DNA from: an uncultured Bacteroidia bacterium
GTDB lineage: Bacteria; Bacteroidota; Bacteroidia; Bacteroidales; ML635J-15
Reading direction: 5' to 3'
Assembly (NCBI GenBank): GCA_902791865.1
Contig: CADAXK010000002.1
Span: forward strand, 415,974 to 479,973
Length of the DNA: 64,000 nucleotides
Shown: one piece after another, positions 36,493 to 45,548 of the stretch
Numbering within the stretch: position 1 is the first letter of the stretch
Layout: each line of letters begins with the position of its first letter
Notes under the pieces: generated by a model
Seen by the model: the letters and a program-made list of their open reading frames with translations, nothing else
What the model was told of the DNA's origin: nothing
The model's database searches: none
Made by a program: the position numbers and the translations under genes

Positions 36493-39400
36493 ATGAGAAG
36501 ATTTTTGATATTCATAATAATGTTGCTTGCATCAAGCATAGCCTATTCGCAACAGCAATCAGTTACAACACAGGGAACGGAATTCTTTGCTGTTTTTCTA
36601 CAAAACAGCGACCATACAGCAGGTGAATCTGGTTTCGAACTGAGCCTTATGGTTTCTGCAAAACGAGCATGTAGCGTAACCGTAAGAAACCCGAACTCAA
36701 CATGGACAACAACATTCAATGTAGCAGCTAATTCTACATATAAATGCGTAATTCCATCCGCACAACACTCTCAATGCTACCTTACAGAAACGACTTCTTC
36801 AGCGGTAAACAAAGGACTATTAATCACTTCAACCGATACAATATCCCTATACTCGTCAAATTTTGCATCTGCAAGTTTCGACGGATCAATTGTTCTTCCA
36901 ACAACCGCACTAGGAAACGAATACATCATACAATGCTATCCTCCTGTAATAAATACGAGTGAATTTTCAATCACAGCCACAGAAGACAATACTATAGTAG
37001 ACATAACTCCATCGGTAAACGTTAGCGCAGGAACCACACATAATGCAAACACAACATTTAATGTTTCATTAAACAGAGGACAATCAATATTTTTGAGGTC
37101 AACGTCAGTAGGAAGCAATGGCGACTTATCGGGCACCAGAGTAGTAGCACGAGATTGCAAAAAAATTGCCGTTACCAGTGGCGACTACCTGACAGATGTT
37201 CCTTCCAGCGCACAATATGCCGACCATATATACGAACAAGCATTCCCTGTAACTTCATGGGGCAAGAAATTCGTAGTCACAAACACATTGCAAAGCGCAT
37301 CTACAGGAAGAAATAGAGACTATGTAAGGGTTACTGCATCAGCAAACAATACTACCATAAAGAAAAACAACACCTTGCTTGCCACAATAAACGCAGGACA
37401 AACTTACGAGTTTTATATAACAGCTTCCGAAAAGTCCGCATATATAGAGACATCAAATCCAAGCGCTGTTTACATGTACCTTGTAAGCGAATCAATGGGC
37501 AGTTCCGGTTTAGGCGACCCATCTATGGTTTGGGTTGCACCTCTAGAACAAAGAATAAATAATATCGTTTTCAACACTTTCTATCCTTCAGTTTCAGCCA
37601 CTAACGCACCTAATCTCCACGTAGTCAACATTGTCACCGAAACATCCAACACATCGCAAATCAGACTTGACGGAAGTGCTGTTTCGGGCTGGGAAAATGT
37701 ATCTGGAAATACAAACTACTCGTTTGCACGAAAAACCATCAGCCATTCTGCCCACTCAATAACGAGTAATGGAAACGGATTCATTGCTCACGTTTATGGA
37801 ATAGGTAATGTAGTTTCTTACGCTTATTCGGTAGGTTCAATGGCGACAAACCTTGCCGAACGAATGTACATCAACGGCATTGGAAGCACCGAAGCCAACG
37901 TTGACGGAACATTCTGCGAAGGTCAGGAAATATCGTTCACATCAGAAGTCGACTACGACTACGACAATATCAACTGGAATTTCGGGGATGGAACTACCAC
38001 CACAGGCACATCGGCCGAACACACATTTACACAGCAAGGCTACTACACAATAAGCATGCAGGTAACTTCAAATGGCAACGGATGCTCAAGTTTCTCAACT
38101 GCTGTAAACTTCGATGTATCAATAGGCCATGTATGGGAAACCGAAATAACAACCGAAGCAAACTATGGGGAAACAATAACAGTGCAAGGTGAAACATTTG
38201 TCGCTAGAAACGATACAACTATAACTCACTTATACCAGAGTACAGCTGGTTGCGACAGCACTGTAATAAACCATGTTATTATCCGAACAATTGTAAACGA
38301 CATCATTGTTCAGATTTGCGAAGGCGAAACATACAACGAAAACGGATTCAGCGAATCTACCACAGGACATTACACACATACAGAACTACTGCCAAGCGGT
38401 ATCGACAGCATTACAAACCTCTACCTCACTGTCAGAGAACTGCCGACAGTTAGTTTTGTCGGAAGAAACTCACTATGTAACGGTTCTGTATCAATAATGG
38501 CAGGAGGCGGCAATTCGTACATGTGGTCTACCGGCGAAAATAGCCAGGAAATTGTTGTATCCGAAGCAGGAACGTACTCTGTAACAGTAACAAATGAATA
38601 TGGATGTACCGCCTCTGCCGAACATCCAATTGCCAGGGAGGTGCAGATAAATGTAGCATACGACCCAATCCTTTGCTATGGTAATTCCACTGAAGTAGTT
38701 GTTACTGCACAATACGGTATTGCACCATATACAGGAGAACGCACCGAAACCGTCATGGCAGGACAAAGGACATACAGAGTTACTGATTCTGATGGTTGCT
38801 CGGCACAAGCAACAATAACCATTACAGAACCAGATGAACTTACTAGTTCACACGAAAATATTGAAGCATACTGCAACGACCGGTACGGAACAATTAATGT
38901 AACGCCCAGTGGTGGTGTTGCTCCATATTCAATTGTTTGGGATGACGGGTCAAACAATTTCTCAAACAACTCGATAACACCAGGAGTATTCCATTCATAC
39001 ACAATTACAGATAACAACGGCTGTACTATTACAGATTCGACCAAAATAACACAGGAACCTCCTATTACAATAACAGTCACACACGAAAATGTTACATGCA
39101 ACAACGGACACAATGGTAGCATTACTGTCACCAATGTCAACAACGGACACGAACCATACACATACAACTGGAACAACGGACAATCGTCGGCAACAGCAAG
39201 CAATCTTATTGCTGGCAATTACCTTGTAACAGTAACAGACGACCACAATTGCACCGCAACAGAAACAATTACAATAACACAACCAGAAGCTCTTAGGATA
39301 AACAGCAACATAAAGAACGCTAGCTGCGTAGGAATGTGCGACGGACGAATTGCTGTCGAGATAACAGGAGGAATACCAAGTTACTCATACAGATGGAATA

Positions 39401-40263
39401 CCGGCTACGACATGTCTGTATTAGAAGAACTATGCGATGGCACTTACCAACTGACAGTCACCGATGCTAATGGTTGCGACATAAGCGCTTCGTTCAACAT
39501 CATACAGCCCGAAGCCATTTCGGCAAGCGCAACAGGATACGATGTATCTTGTTTTGGCGGTAGCGACGGAATAATAATTGTAGAAGTCAACGGTGGAACT
39601 TCTCCATACAAATACGCACTGAACGAATTCTTGTCGCAAAGCTCAAGCATAAATAGACTCGAAAATATTTCGGCTGGCGAACACACCATATATATAACCG
39701 ATGCAATGGGATGCATGGCCAGAACCAATGCAATAATAGGCAGTCCCGATAGAATGTCTGTAGATTACCAAATTGTTGATGTAAGCTGCAAGGAAGCTGC
39801 CGATGGTGAAATTCATATAGCAGCAGTAGGTGGACATCCGCCATACTACATAACTACAGACAACGAAAGCAATACTCCGCTCTCGGATAACGCTGCAATC
39901 ACAGGCTTAAGATCGGGAATATACCATTTGGTTATTTCTGACGAAACTGGTTGCACATACTCACTTAAAAACATTAGAATTCCCGACAACTCCAACGAAT
40001 GCTTGCATGTGCCCAACGTATTCACGCCTAATGGCGATGGCATAAACGACACTTGGGAAATTTCAAACATACAGATGTATCCCGATGCCAAGATATTCGT
40101 TTTCAACAGATGGGGACAGAAACTATACGAAGGCGACGGCACATCAGAATACTGGAACGGTGAATTCCGTGGAAAACTAGTACCTGCAGGAACATATTTC
40201 TTCGTGGTATACATTGGCGAAGGATATAACACATATTCCGGACCGTTATCAATATTGTACTAA
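36493..40263 (+). CDS. SprB-repeat surface protein with IgGFc-binding-like head and type B T9SS tail
   Basis: The 1256 residues comprise: a signal peptide ('IIMLLASSIAYSQ'); an IgGFc-binding-protein-like N-terminal region (about 25-450, with 'GTEFFAVFLQNSD', 'LPTTALGNEYIIQ', 'YLVSESMGS'); a PKD domain at about 470-550 ('INWNFGDGTTTTG...YTISMQVT'). A linker with 'QICEGETYNENGFSES' follows, then about seven SprB-like repeats with 'TVTDANGC' motifs, and from about residue 1172 the tail 'VPNVFTPNGDGINDTW...FNRWGQKLYEG'. The tail predicts export by the type IX system and surface attachment. The head domain type is used for binding host or matrix proteins in some animals and bacteria; its ligand here is unknown. 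Its own promoter and terminator make it a single-gene unit. Confidence 0.92.
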   Translation: MRRFLIFIIMLLASSIAYSQQQSVTTQGTEFFAVFLQNSDHTAGESGFELSLMVSAKRACSVTVRNPNSTWTTTFNVAANSTYKCVIPSAQHSQCYLTETTSSAVNKGLLITSTDTISLYSSNFASASFDGSIVLPTTALGNEYIIQCYPPVINTSEFSITATEDNTIVDITPSVNVSAGTTHNANTTFNVSLNRGQSIFLRSTSVGSNGDLSGTRVVARDCKKIAVTSGDYLTDVPSSAQYADHIYEQAFPVTSWGKKFVVTNTLQSASTGRNRDYVRVTASANNTTIKKNNTLLATINAGQTYEFYITASEKSAYIETSNPSAVYMYLVSESMGSSGLGDPSMVWVAPLEQRINNIVFNTFYPSVSATNAPNLHVVNIVTETSNTSQIRLDGSAVSGWENVSGNTNYSFARKTISHSAHSITSNGNGFIAHVYGIGNVVSYAYSVGSMATNLAERMYINGIGSTEANVDGTFCEGQEISFTSEVDYDYDNINWNFGDGTTTTGTSAEHTFTQQGYYTISMQVTSNGNGCSSFSTAVNFDVSIGHVWETEITTEANYGETITVQGETFVARNDTTITHLYQSTAGCDSTVINHVIIRTIVNDIIVQICEGETYNENGFSESTTGHYTHTELLPSGIDSITNLYLTVRELPTVSFVGRNSLCNGSVSIMAGGGNSYMWSTGENSQEIVVSEAGTYSVTVTNEYGCTASAEHPIAREVQINVAYDPILCYGNSTEVVVTAQYGIAPYTGERTETVMAGQRTYRVTDSDGCSAQATITITEPDELTSSHENIEAYCNDRYGTINVTPSGGVAPYSIVWDDGSNNFSNNSITPGVFHSYTITDNNGCTITDSTKITQEPPITITVTHENVTCNNGHNGSITVTNVNNGHEPYTYNWNNGQSSATASNLIAGNYLVTVTDDHNCTATETITITQPEALRINSNIKNASCVGMCDGRIAVEITGGIPSYSYRWNTGYDMSVLEELCDGTYQLTVTDANGCDISASFNIIQPEAISASATGYDVSCFGGSDGIIIVEVNGGTSPYKYALNEFLSQSSSINRLENISAGEHTIYITDAMGCMARTNAIIGSPDRMSVDYQIVDVSCKEAADGEIHIAAVGGHPPYYITTDNESNTPLSDNAAITGLRSGIYHLVISDETGCTYSLKNIRIPDNSNECLHVPNVFTPNGDGINDTWEISNIQMYPDAKIFVFNRWGQKLYEGDGTSEYWNGEFRGKLVPAGTYFFVVYIGEGYNTYSGPLSILY

Positions 40264-40268
40264 ACAAG

Positions 40269-40292
40269 AAAGGGGGAATCTCCCCTTTTTTT
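40269..40292 (+). terminator. Terminator of the 1256-residue surface protein gene
   Basis: The stem AAAGGGGGA / TCCCCTTT, closed by a short loop, runs into seven T directly after the stop codon. Confidence 0.88.
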
Positions 40293-40354
40293 GTTTATAC
40301 GCGAACTATTCTGCAAGTGAATTCCACACAATAAATTATTAACATTTTATTTTA

Positions 40355-40384
40355 TTGCACGAATGAAAGGATTGATTAACTTTG
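40355..40384 (+). promoter_or_regulatory. Promoter of the C1 peptidase
   Basis: TTG (40355-40357) lies 19 nt before TAACTTTG (40377-40384), a perfect Bacteroidetes -33/-7 pair. The leader is about 65-70 nt, longer than for neighbouring genes. Confidence 0.65.
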
Positions 40385-40453
40385 AAACAATTTAAAATGA
40401 AGATTTATATCTTACATTAAATTCTGTATGTCAACAAATTAAATAAGATAAAT

Positions 40454-41683
40454 ATGAATAGGAAAGTTATTATTGCAATGCTCAGCTTCATGCTTGCAAC
40501 TACAGTTGTCTGGGCACAGGAAAAAGAAGAGAAAGAAGACGAAGGTTACGTATTCACAAATGTGAAAGAGATTCCAGTTACTTCGGTAAAAGACCAACAC
40601 CGCGCAGGAACCTGCTGGTGCTATTCAGGACTTGGTTTCATTGAAGCAGAATTGCTCCGCATGGGCAAGGGCGAATACGACTTCTCTGAAATGTTTATAG
40701 TTTCCAATACTTATATCGACCGCGCACAGGCTGCAGTTCGTACCCATGGTGACGTTTCGTTCTCACAAGGCGGTTCGTTCTACGATGTATTATATGGTAT
40801 GTCACATTTCGGACTCGTTCCCGAAGAGGAAATGCGTCCCGGTGTTATGTACGGCGACACCTTGTCAGACCACACCGAACTTTCTGCTGTATCTGAGGCT
40901 GTTGTAAAGGCTATTGCCAAGGGCGAACACAAGAGCTTGCAGAAGAATGCAGAAAACCAGACACTCTGGCTCCAGGCAATCAAAGCCATCCACGATGTAT
41001 ATCTAGGCAAATGCCCAGAAAAGTTCAACTACAAGGGACGCGAATACACTCCAATGTCATTCTACCAGTCACTTGGTCTTAACCCAGACGACTATGTATC
41101 AATAACATCATACACACACCACCCATTCAACGAGAAATTCGTTCTCGAAATTCAGGATAACTGGAGATGGGCACAGTGCTACAATGTCACCATTGACGAA
41201 ATGATGAGAATTTTTGACAACGCTATCGAAAACGGCTACACAGTAGCTTGGGGTGCCGATGTTAGCGAACAGGGATTCAAGATTGGTACTCGCAAGGGAT
41301 TCTGCGTTTTACCAGAAACCAACGCTGAAGCAGCAAGTATGAAAGGTAGCGATATGGCTCACTGGACTGGCATGAGCGCAAAGCAGATTGCCGATGAAGC
41401 TGCAAAGCACCCGACTCCACAGCGCTGGGTTACACAGGAAGAACGTCAGATAGCATTCGACAACTGGGAAACAACCGATGACCATGGTATGCTTATCTAC
41501 GGAACAGCAAAGGACCAGACTGGCAATGAATACTATATGGTTAAGAACAGCTGGGGTGAATACGGCGAATACAAAGGAATGTTCTACGCAAGCAAGGCTT
41601 ACGTCAGATACAAAACCATGAACATCGTCGTTCACAAGGACGCTTTGCCAAAGGACATAAAGAAGAACTTAGGTATTAAATAA
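40454..41683 (+). CDS. Exported C1-family cysteine peptidase (aminopeptidase C / bleomycin hydrolase type)
   Basis: This 409-residue protein has a signal peptide ('LATTVVWAQ'). The catalytic core is complete: Gln in 'KDQHRAGTCWCYSG' (Q48) and Cys54 near the start, then 'DDHGMLIYG' (His) and 'MVKNSWGEYG' (Asn) near the end. The wide separation of Cys and His with a long helical insert is typical of the PepC/bleomycin hydrolase branch, which cuts residues from peptide N-termini. Most PepC enzymes are cytoplasmic, so the signal peptide points to a periplasmic or lipid-side version that is common in Bacteroidales. It is a single-gene unit with its own promoter and terminator. Confidence 0.9.
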   Translation: MNRKVIIAMLSFMLATTVVWAQEKEEKEDEGYVFTNVKEIPVTSVKDQHRAGTCWCYSGLGFIEAELLRMGKGEYDFSEMFIVSNTYIDRAQAAVRTHGDVSFSQGGSFYDVLYGMSHFGLVPEEEMRPGVMYGDTLSDHTELSAVSEAVVKAIAKGEHKSLQKNAENQTLWLQAIKAIHDVYLGKCPEKFNYKGREYTPMSFYQSLGLNPDDYVSITSYTHHPFNEKFVLEIQDNWRWAQCYNVTIDEMMRIFDNAIENGYTVAWGADVSEQGFKIGTRKGFCVLPETNAEAASMKGSDMAHWTGMSAKQIADEAAKHPTPQRWVTQEERQIAFDNWETTDDHGMLIYGTAKDQTGNEYYMVKNSWGEYGEYKGMFYASKAYVRYKTMNIVVHKDALPKDIKKNLGIK

Positions 41684-41698
41684 TATAGTTCAACAAAC

Positions 41699-41739
41699 AA
41701 AATGGGAAGCGAAGCCATGCGTTTCGCTTTTCCATTTTT
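41699..41739 (+). terminator. Terminator of the C1 peptidase gene
   Basis: AAAATGGGAAGCGAA pairs with TTTCGCTTTTCCATTTT around a short loop and ends in a T run, 16 bp after the stop. Confidence 0.85.
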
Positions 41740-41780
41740 AAACACATTAGTTTTAGGCATATTCTTGAAATCCTACACTT

Positions 41781-44700
41781 ATGGAAGAACAAGTCAAGAA
41801 AAAGAAAAGTAAAGGTAGAAAAGTATTGAAAGGACTACTGATTGCATTTGGTAGTCTTTTAGGCATTCTTATACTGCTAGTCGCTTTTTCTCCACTTATT
41901 CTGGAAACCTACATCAACTCCGAATCGGGCAACAGAAAGGTGAACGAAATCGCAGGCGACTACCTTAACGCAAAATTCGACTTGGGGAAAATAAACATCA
42001 AGGTCTGGAAGAACATGCCGAATATTGAACTCGAACTCATCAACAGCGAAATAATCTCAAAGGCAATAAAGGACGACCTTACCGATACGCTTATAAAATT
42101 CGACACTCTAAGACTATCGGTAAACATCATGGAATTCTTGAAAAACGACAGCATAATCGTCAACGAAGCCTTCCTCTCCCACCCTACTGTCAACGGATAC
42201 ATAACAGCTGACGGCAAAGCAAACTGGGAAATCTATGAATCAGACACTACTCCAGAAGAAGATACATCTTCATTCGACTACAAAATACGCATAAATCGCC
42301 TGCTAATCGACGAACTGCAAGCATCGTACATAGACGAAGAATCGCAAATGAAAGCTTCGCTCGACTCCACCAATCTGGAACTTACTGGCGAAATTAACGC
42401 CGAAATAATAGACCTCGCAACCAACTTGAAACTTAAAGCCACCTATGACGATGGTTCTTCACAAATTCTAGCGAAAGTTGAACCGACAACAATAAACCTA
42501 AACGGAAACATTATAGATGGGAACTACACTCTGTCAACCGCATTTGGCCTATTATCAGCAGAATTCAGCGACAGCACATCGCAGACAACGATAAACCTTG
42601 ATACATTAGGAATTACTGCACACGCAATAATATCCGACACAACCTACGACCTCGACACAAAACTAAACCTTTTGCTTTCGGAATACAACGATTCCACACT
42701 GACATTCAGCGATATACCCTTAAATATTGAACTAAAGGCATTAGCGAATTCCGATTTCAACGAATACGACATCGACACATTAAGCATAACAAGCACCGAC
42801 ATATATATTGGAGCATCGGGCCAGGCGAAAAACCAGATCGACTCGTCGTGGAACACCGACCTGTCCCTTGCCCTCGACATTCCTCACATCGACAATGTAC
42901 TGGAAATGATACCCAAAAGTCTTGTTTCCGACCTAAAAAAATATAGGATTTCTGGTTCCGTAAATTTCAATGGCACAGCCAAAGGCACATACAAAGACGA
43001 TGTTTATCCTAACATTGATGCCAACCTTGTGCTGAACGACATAAGAGCCATTGTGCTTGAACAAAACGCAGAAGTCAAGCTAAACATGGAAACCAACCTA
43101 AAATACAACTCTGAAAAACAAGCCGAATCCTACATAAACGTCAAGCAACTGAACGCAACCGTTGGAGAAACCTATTTCAACCTGAAAGGCAAAGCCAGCA
43201 ACATTCTTGGCGACCCGTACATAGATGCAAAACTGAAATGCGACCTAAACCTTGACTACATTTCAAATCTTTTCCCAATCGATGATATTGTTTATAAAGG
43301 ACAACTTTCGTCAGACATTGATGTAAAATTCTCGCTTGCCAACCTGATGAAGATGTACTTACCGAAAATATACATGCTCGGTAATATCAACATAGAAAGG
43401 ATTTTGCTTAGGATTCCATCGCAAAGACTTTTCGTATACGGACAAAACGCAAAAGCCGACCTGGGCGTTAATTCAACGAAATCGCGTCGCTCGGAAAGGC
43501 TACAGCTCAGCAGTGCAAGAGTGACTGTTGACACAGTTAGGATTACTTCACCGCGCACCATCGAGGCAAGGGTTTCGAAACTGAATCTATACGCCAATGT
43601 TGAAGAACCAATAAACGATGTACCTCACCTGATTGTCGCTGGCAGCTTGAGAGGAATGCAGGCAATTATAGCCGACACAATGTTCGTTTCGGGAAAAACT
43701 GGACGTATTTCAATGGCAATACGCCCCGACACCACCGATGCTCTCATTCCTGCACTTAGGGCTTCGCTCGGACTAGACTCCATAGTTTATTACGAACCTA
43801 CTCAGGGTGCATTCCTTGACTCCACAAGAATAGTGCTAAACGGAAGACCAAGAGTTCGCAGATTCACAAGAGTAAACGGAGAACGAGTTGAAATCGACCA
43901 ATCGACACGAACTTCCATTAATACAGATTCACTCATCAAACTTTGCAAAGGAATCGAAGATGCAGAAAGCGCATTACGACGATTCCGCTTCGACGGAAAG
44001 ATATACGCTAAGGCGGCACGATATATGTCACCTTACTTCGACCTTAAGACAGGTACACGTCGTCTCGACATAACATTCACCGACGACACATTGCATCTCA
44101 ACAACTTCATGCTTCGATTGGGCAGGTCTCTGCTGAAAGTAAACGGACGTGTTGACAATATGCGCCGAGCCTTCCTGCGTGGACGTACGCTTAGTGCCGA
44201 CCTGAACATAACATCGCGCAACCTCGATATCAACGAGATACTTTATGCAAACTACGTTGGAGAACAAGCAAAAATCAAGGACGATGAAGCCAAGAAAACT
44301 TTACAGGAAAGGTTCGCAAAGGCAAAATCTGGCATGAGCAATGCTCCTCAACGCCCATCAAACATAACCGACTCGGCACGAGCTCACTATGTCGATTCGT
44401 TACGAAAAGCATACAGCAAAAAAGACCTCAGCGAAATATACAACGACAGAATGGGCCGTATGAAAGCCCTGATAGAAAAAGCCCACAGCGAGGAACTTGC
44501 TTCAACCGATGACACGGAAATACAGGATACTGTAGAACAAGAATACGATACCGTGCCAATGACACTTATCGAAATTCCAGCAAACCTCGACTGCAAGGTA
44601 AATCTTAAACTTGATACCGTAAAATTTGCCGGACTCAAGATGAACGACCTTAACGGCAACATTTCGGCACAGAATAGCACGTTATCAATCAAAGACATGA

Positions 44701-45476
44701 AAACCTCAAGCAATGTCGGCGACTTGAAACTCAATGCAATATACACTTGCAACAATCCAGACAGCGCTAAAGCTGGCCTCGACCTATTTGGAACAAACAT
44801 AACTGTAGAAGACCTGCTGACTGCCTTCCCAATGATCGACTCGATACTGCCAATGCTGAGTTCGTTCGAAGGCAAGTTGGACTGCGAACTTTCGGCTATG
44901 ACTTTACTCGACAAGGAAATGGAACCAATACTGCCAACCTTGCAGACTGCATGCCACATCAACGGCAAGAACCTGGTTCTACTCGATGGCGAGACATTTA
45001 CTACAGTAGCAAAATACTTGATGTTCAAGAAAAAAACCAAGAATGTGATAGACAATATGTCGGTAGAATTTACAATCGACAACAACACATTGAGCGTCTA
45101 TCCATTCACTCTATCTATGGACAAATATAAGGTTGCCGTAAGCGGAAAGATGAATTTCGACTTCAAGTATTTCTTCCACATTTCGGTGCTTGAACCAAAA
45201 GGATTACCGAATTTAGGTATTAATGTTCAGACCAAAGAGCCGAAGAAGAACAAGAAGGACAAGGGCAAAGACGACGAAGAGGAAGGTGAACTCGCCGAAG
45301 AAACCGACGATTTCCAGTTCCGCCTTGTGAAACCGCTTTACAAGGACGAAAAGTCTATTGCACAATCCATTAACCTTGTCAACAAAGCTGGTGCGGGCAG
45401 AATTTCACTTCAGCAGAACCTTCGCAAGACCATACAGAATATTATCGAAAACTACGAAGAAAAGAAGGAACAGTAA
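41781..45476 (+). CDS. AsmA-like protein
   Basis: The 1231 residues have a basic N-terminus (KKKKSKGRK) and one membrane helix ('LLIAFGSLLGILILLVAFSP'). The AsmA start 'YINSESGNRKVNEIAGDYL' is followed by a long beta-strand body, a proline-poor charged linker near 820-900, and an AsmA C-terminal domain ('LDCKVNLKLDTVKFAGLKMNDLNGNI', split here: LDCKVNLKLDTVKF and GLKMNDLNGNI). It is anchored in the inner membrane and extends into the periplasm. The AsmA/TamB superfamily is associated with moving phospholipids to the outer membrane, so this is a second such protein besides TamB in this window. The tail is rich in Lys/Asp/Glu (KKNKKDKGKDDEEEGE). Starts 98 bp after the peptidase. Confidence 0.88.
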   Translation: MEEQVKKKKSKGRKVLKGLLIAFGSLLGILILLVAFSPLILETYINSESGNRKVNEIAGDYLNAKFDLGKINIKVWKNMPNIELELINSEIISKAIKDDLTDTLIKFDTLRLSVNIMEFLKNDSIIVNEAFLSHPTVNGYITADGKANWEIYESDTTPEEDTSSFDYKIRINRLLIDELQASYIDEESQMKASLDSTNLELTGEINAEIIDLATNLKLKATYDDGSSQILAKVEPTTINLNGNIIDGNYTLSTAFGLLSAEFSDSTSQTTINLDTLGITAHAIISDTTYDLDTKLNLLLSEYNDSTLTFSDIPLNIELKALANSDFNEYDIDTLSITSTDIYIGASGQAKNQIDSSWNTDLSLALDIPHIDNVLEMIPKSLVSDLKKYRISGSVNFNGTAKGTYKDDVYPNIDANLVLNDIRAIVLEQNAEVKLNMETNLKYNSEKQAESYINVKQLNATVGETYFNLKGKASNILGDPYIDAKLKCDLNLDYISNLFPIDDIVYKGQLSSDIDVKFSLANLMKMYLPKIYMLGNINIERILLRIPSQRLFVYGQNAKADLGVNSTKSRRSERLQLSSARVTVDTVRITSPRTIEARVSKLNLYANVEEPINDVPHLIVAGSLRGMQAIIADTMFVSGKTGRISMAIRPDTTDALIPALRASLGLDSIVYYEPTQGAFLDSTRIVLNGRPRVRRFTRVNGERVEIDQSTRTSINTDSLIKLCKGIEDAESALRRFRFDGKIYAKAARYMSPYFDLKTGTRRLDITFTDDTLHLNNFMLRLGRSLLKVNGRVDNMRRAFLRGRTLSADLNITSRNLDINEILYANYVGEQAKIKDDEAKKTLQERFAKAKSGMSNAPQRPSNITDSARAHYVDSLRKAYSKKDLSEIYNDRMGRMKALIEKAHSEELASTDDTEIQDTVEQEYDTVPMTLIEIPANLDCKVNLKLDTVKFAGLKMNDLNGNISAQNSTLSIKDMKTSSNVGDLKLNAIYTCNNPDSAKAGLDLFGTNITVEDLLTAFPMIDSILPMLSSFEGKLDCELSAMTLLDKEMEPILPTLQTACHINGKNLVLLDGETFTTVAKYLMFKKKTKNVIDNMSVEFTIDNNTLSVYPFTLSMDKYKVAVSGKMNFDFKYFFHISVLEPKGLPNLGINVQTKEPKKNKKDKGKDDEEEGELAEETDDFQFRLVKPLYKDEKSIAQSINLVNKAGAGRISLQQNLRKTIQNIIENYEEKKEQ

Positions 45477-45520
45477 AATATTTATGTTGCAAAGGCAACC
45501 TCAATGTAATTTTTTCGTTA

Positions 45521-45528
45521 TATATTTG
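45521..45528 (+). promoter_or_regulatory. -7 box of the CUB/P-domain T9SS cargo gene
   Basis: TATATTTG, a perfect TAnnTTTG match, lies 20 nt before the ATG at 45549. A small GTTGC-aaag-GCAAC hairpin just upstream (about 45486-45499) may be a weak end signal for the AsmA gene. Confidence 0.5.
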
Positions 45529-45548
45529 TAACATAATATAACTTTACA

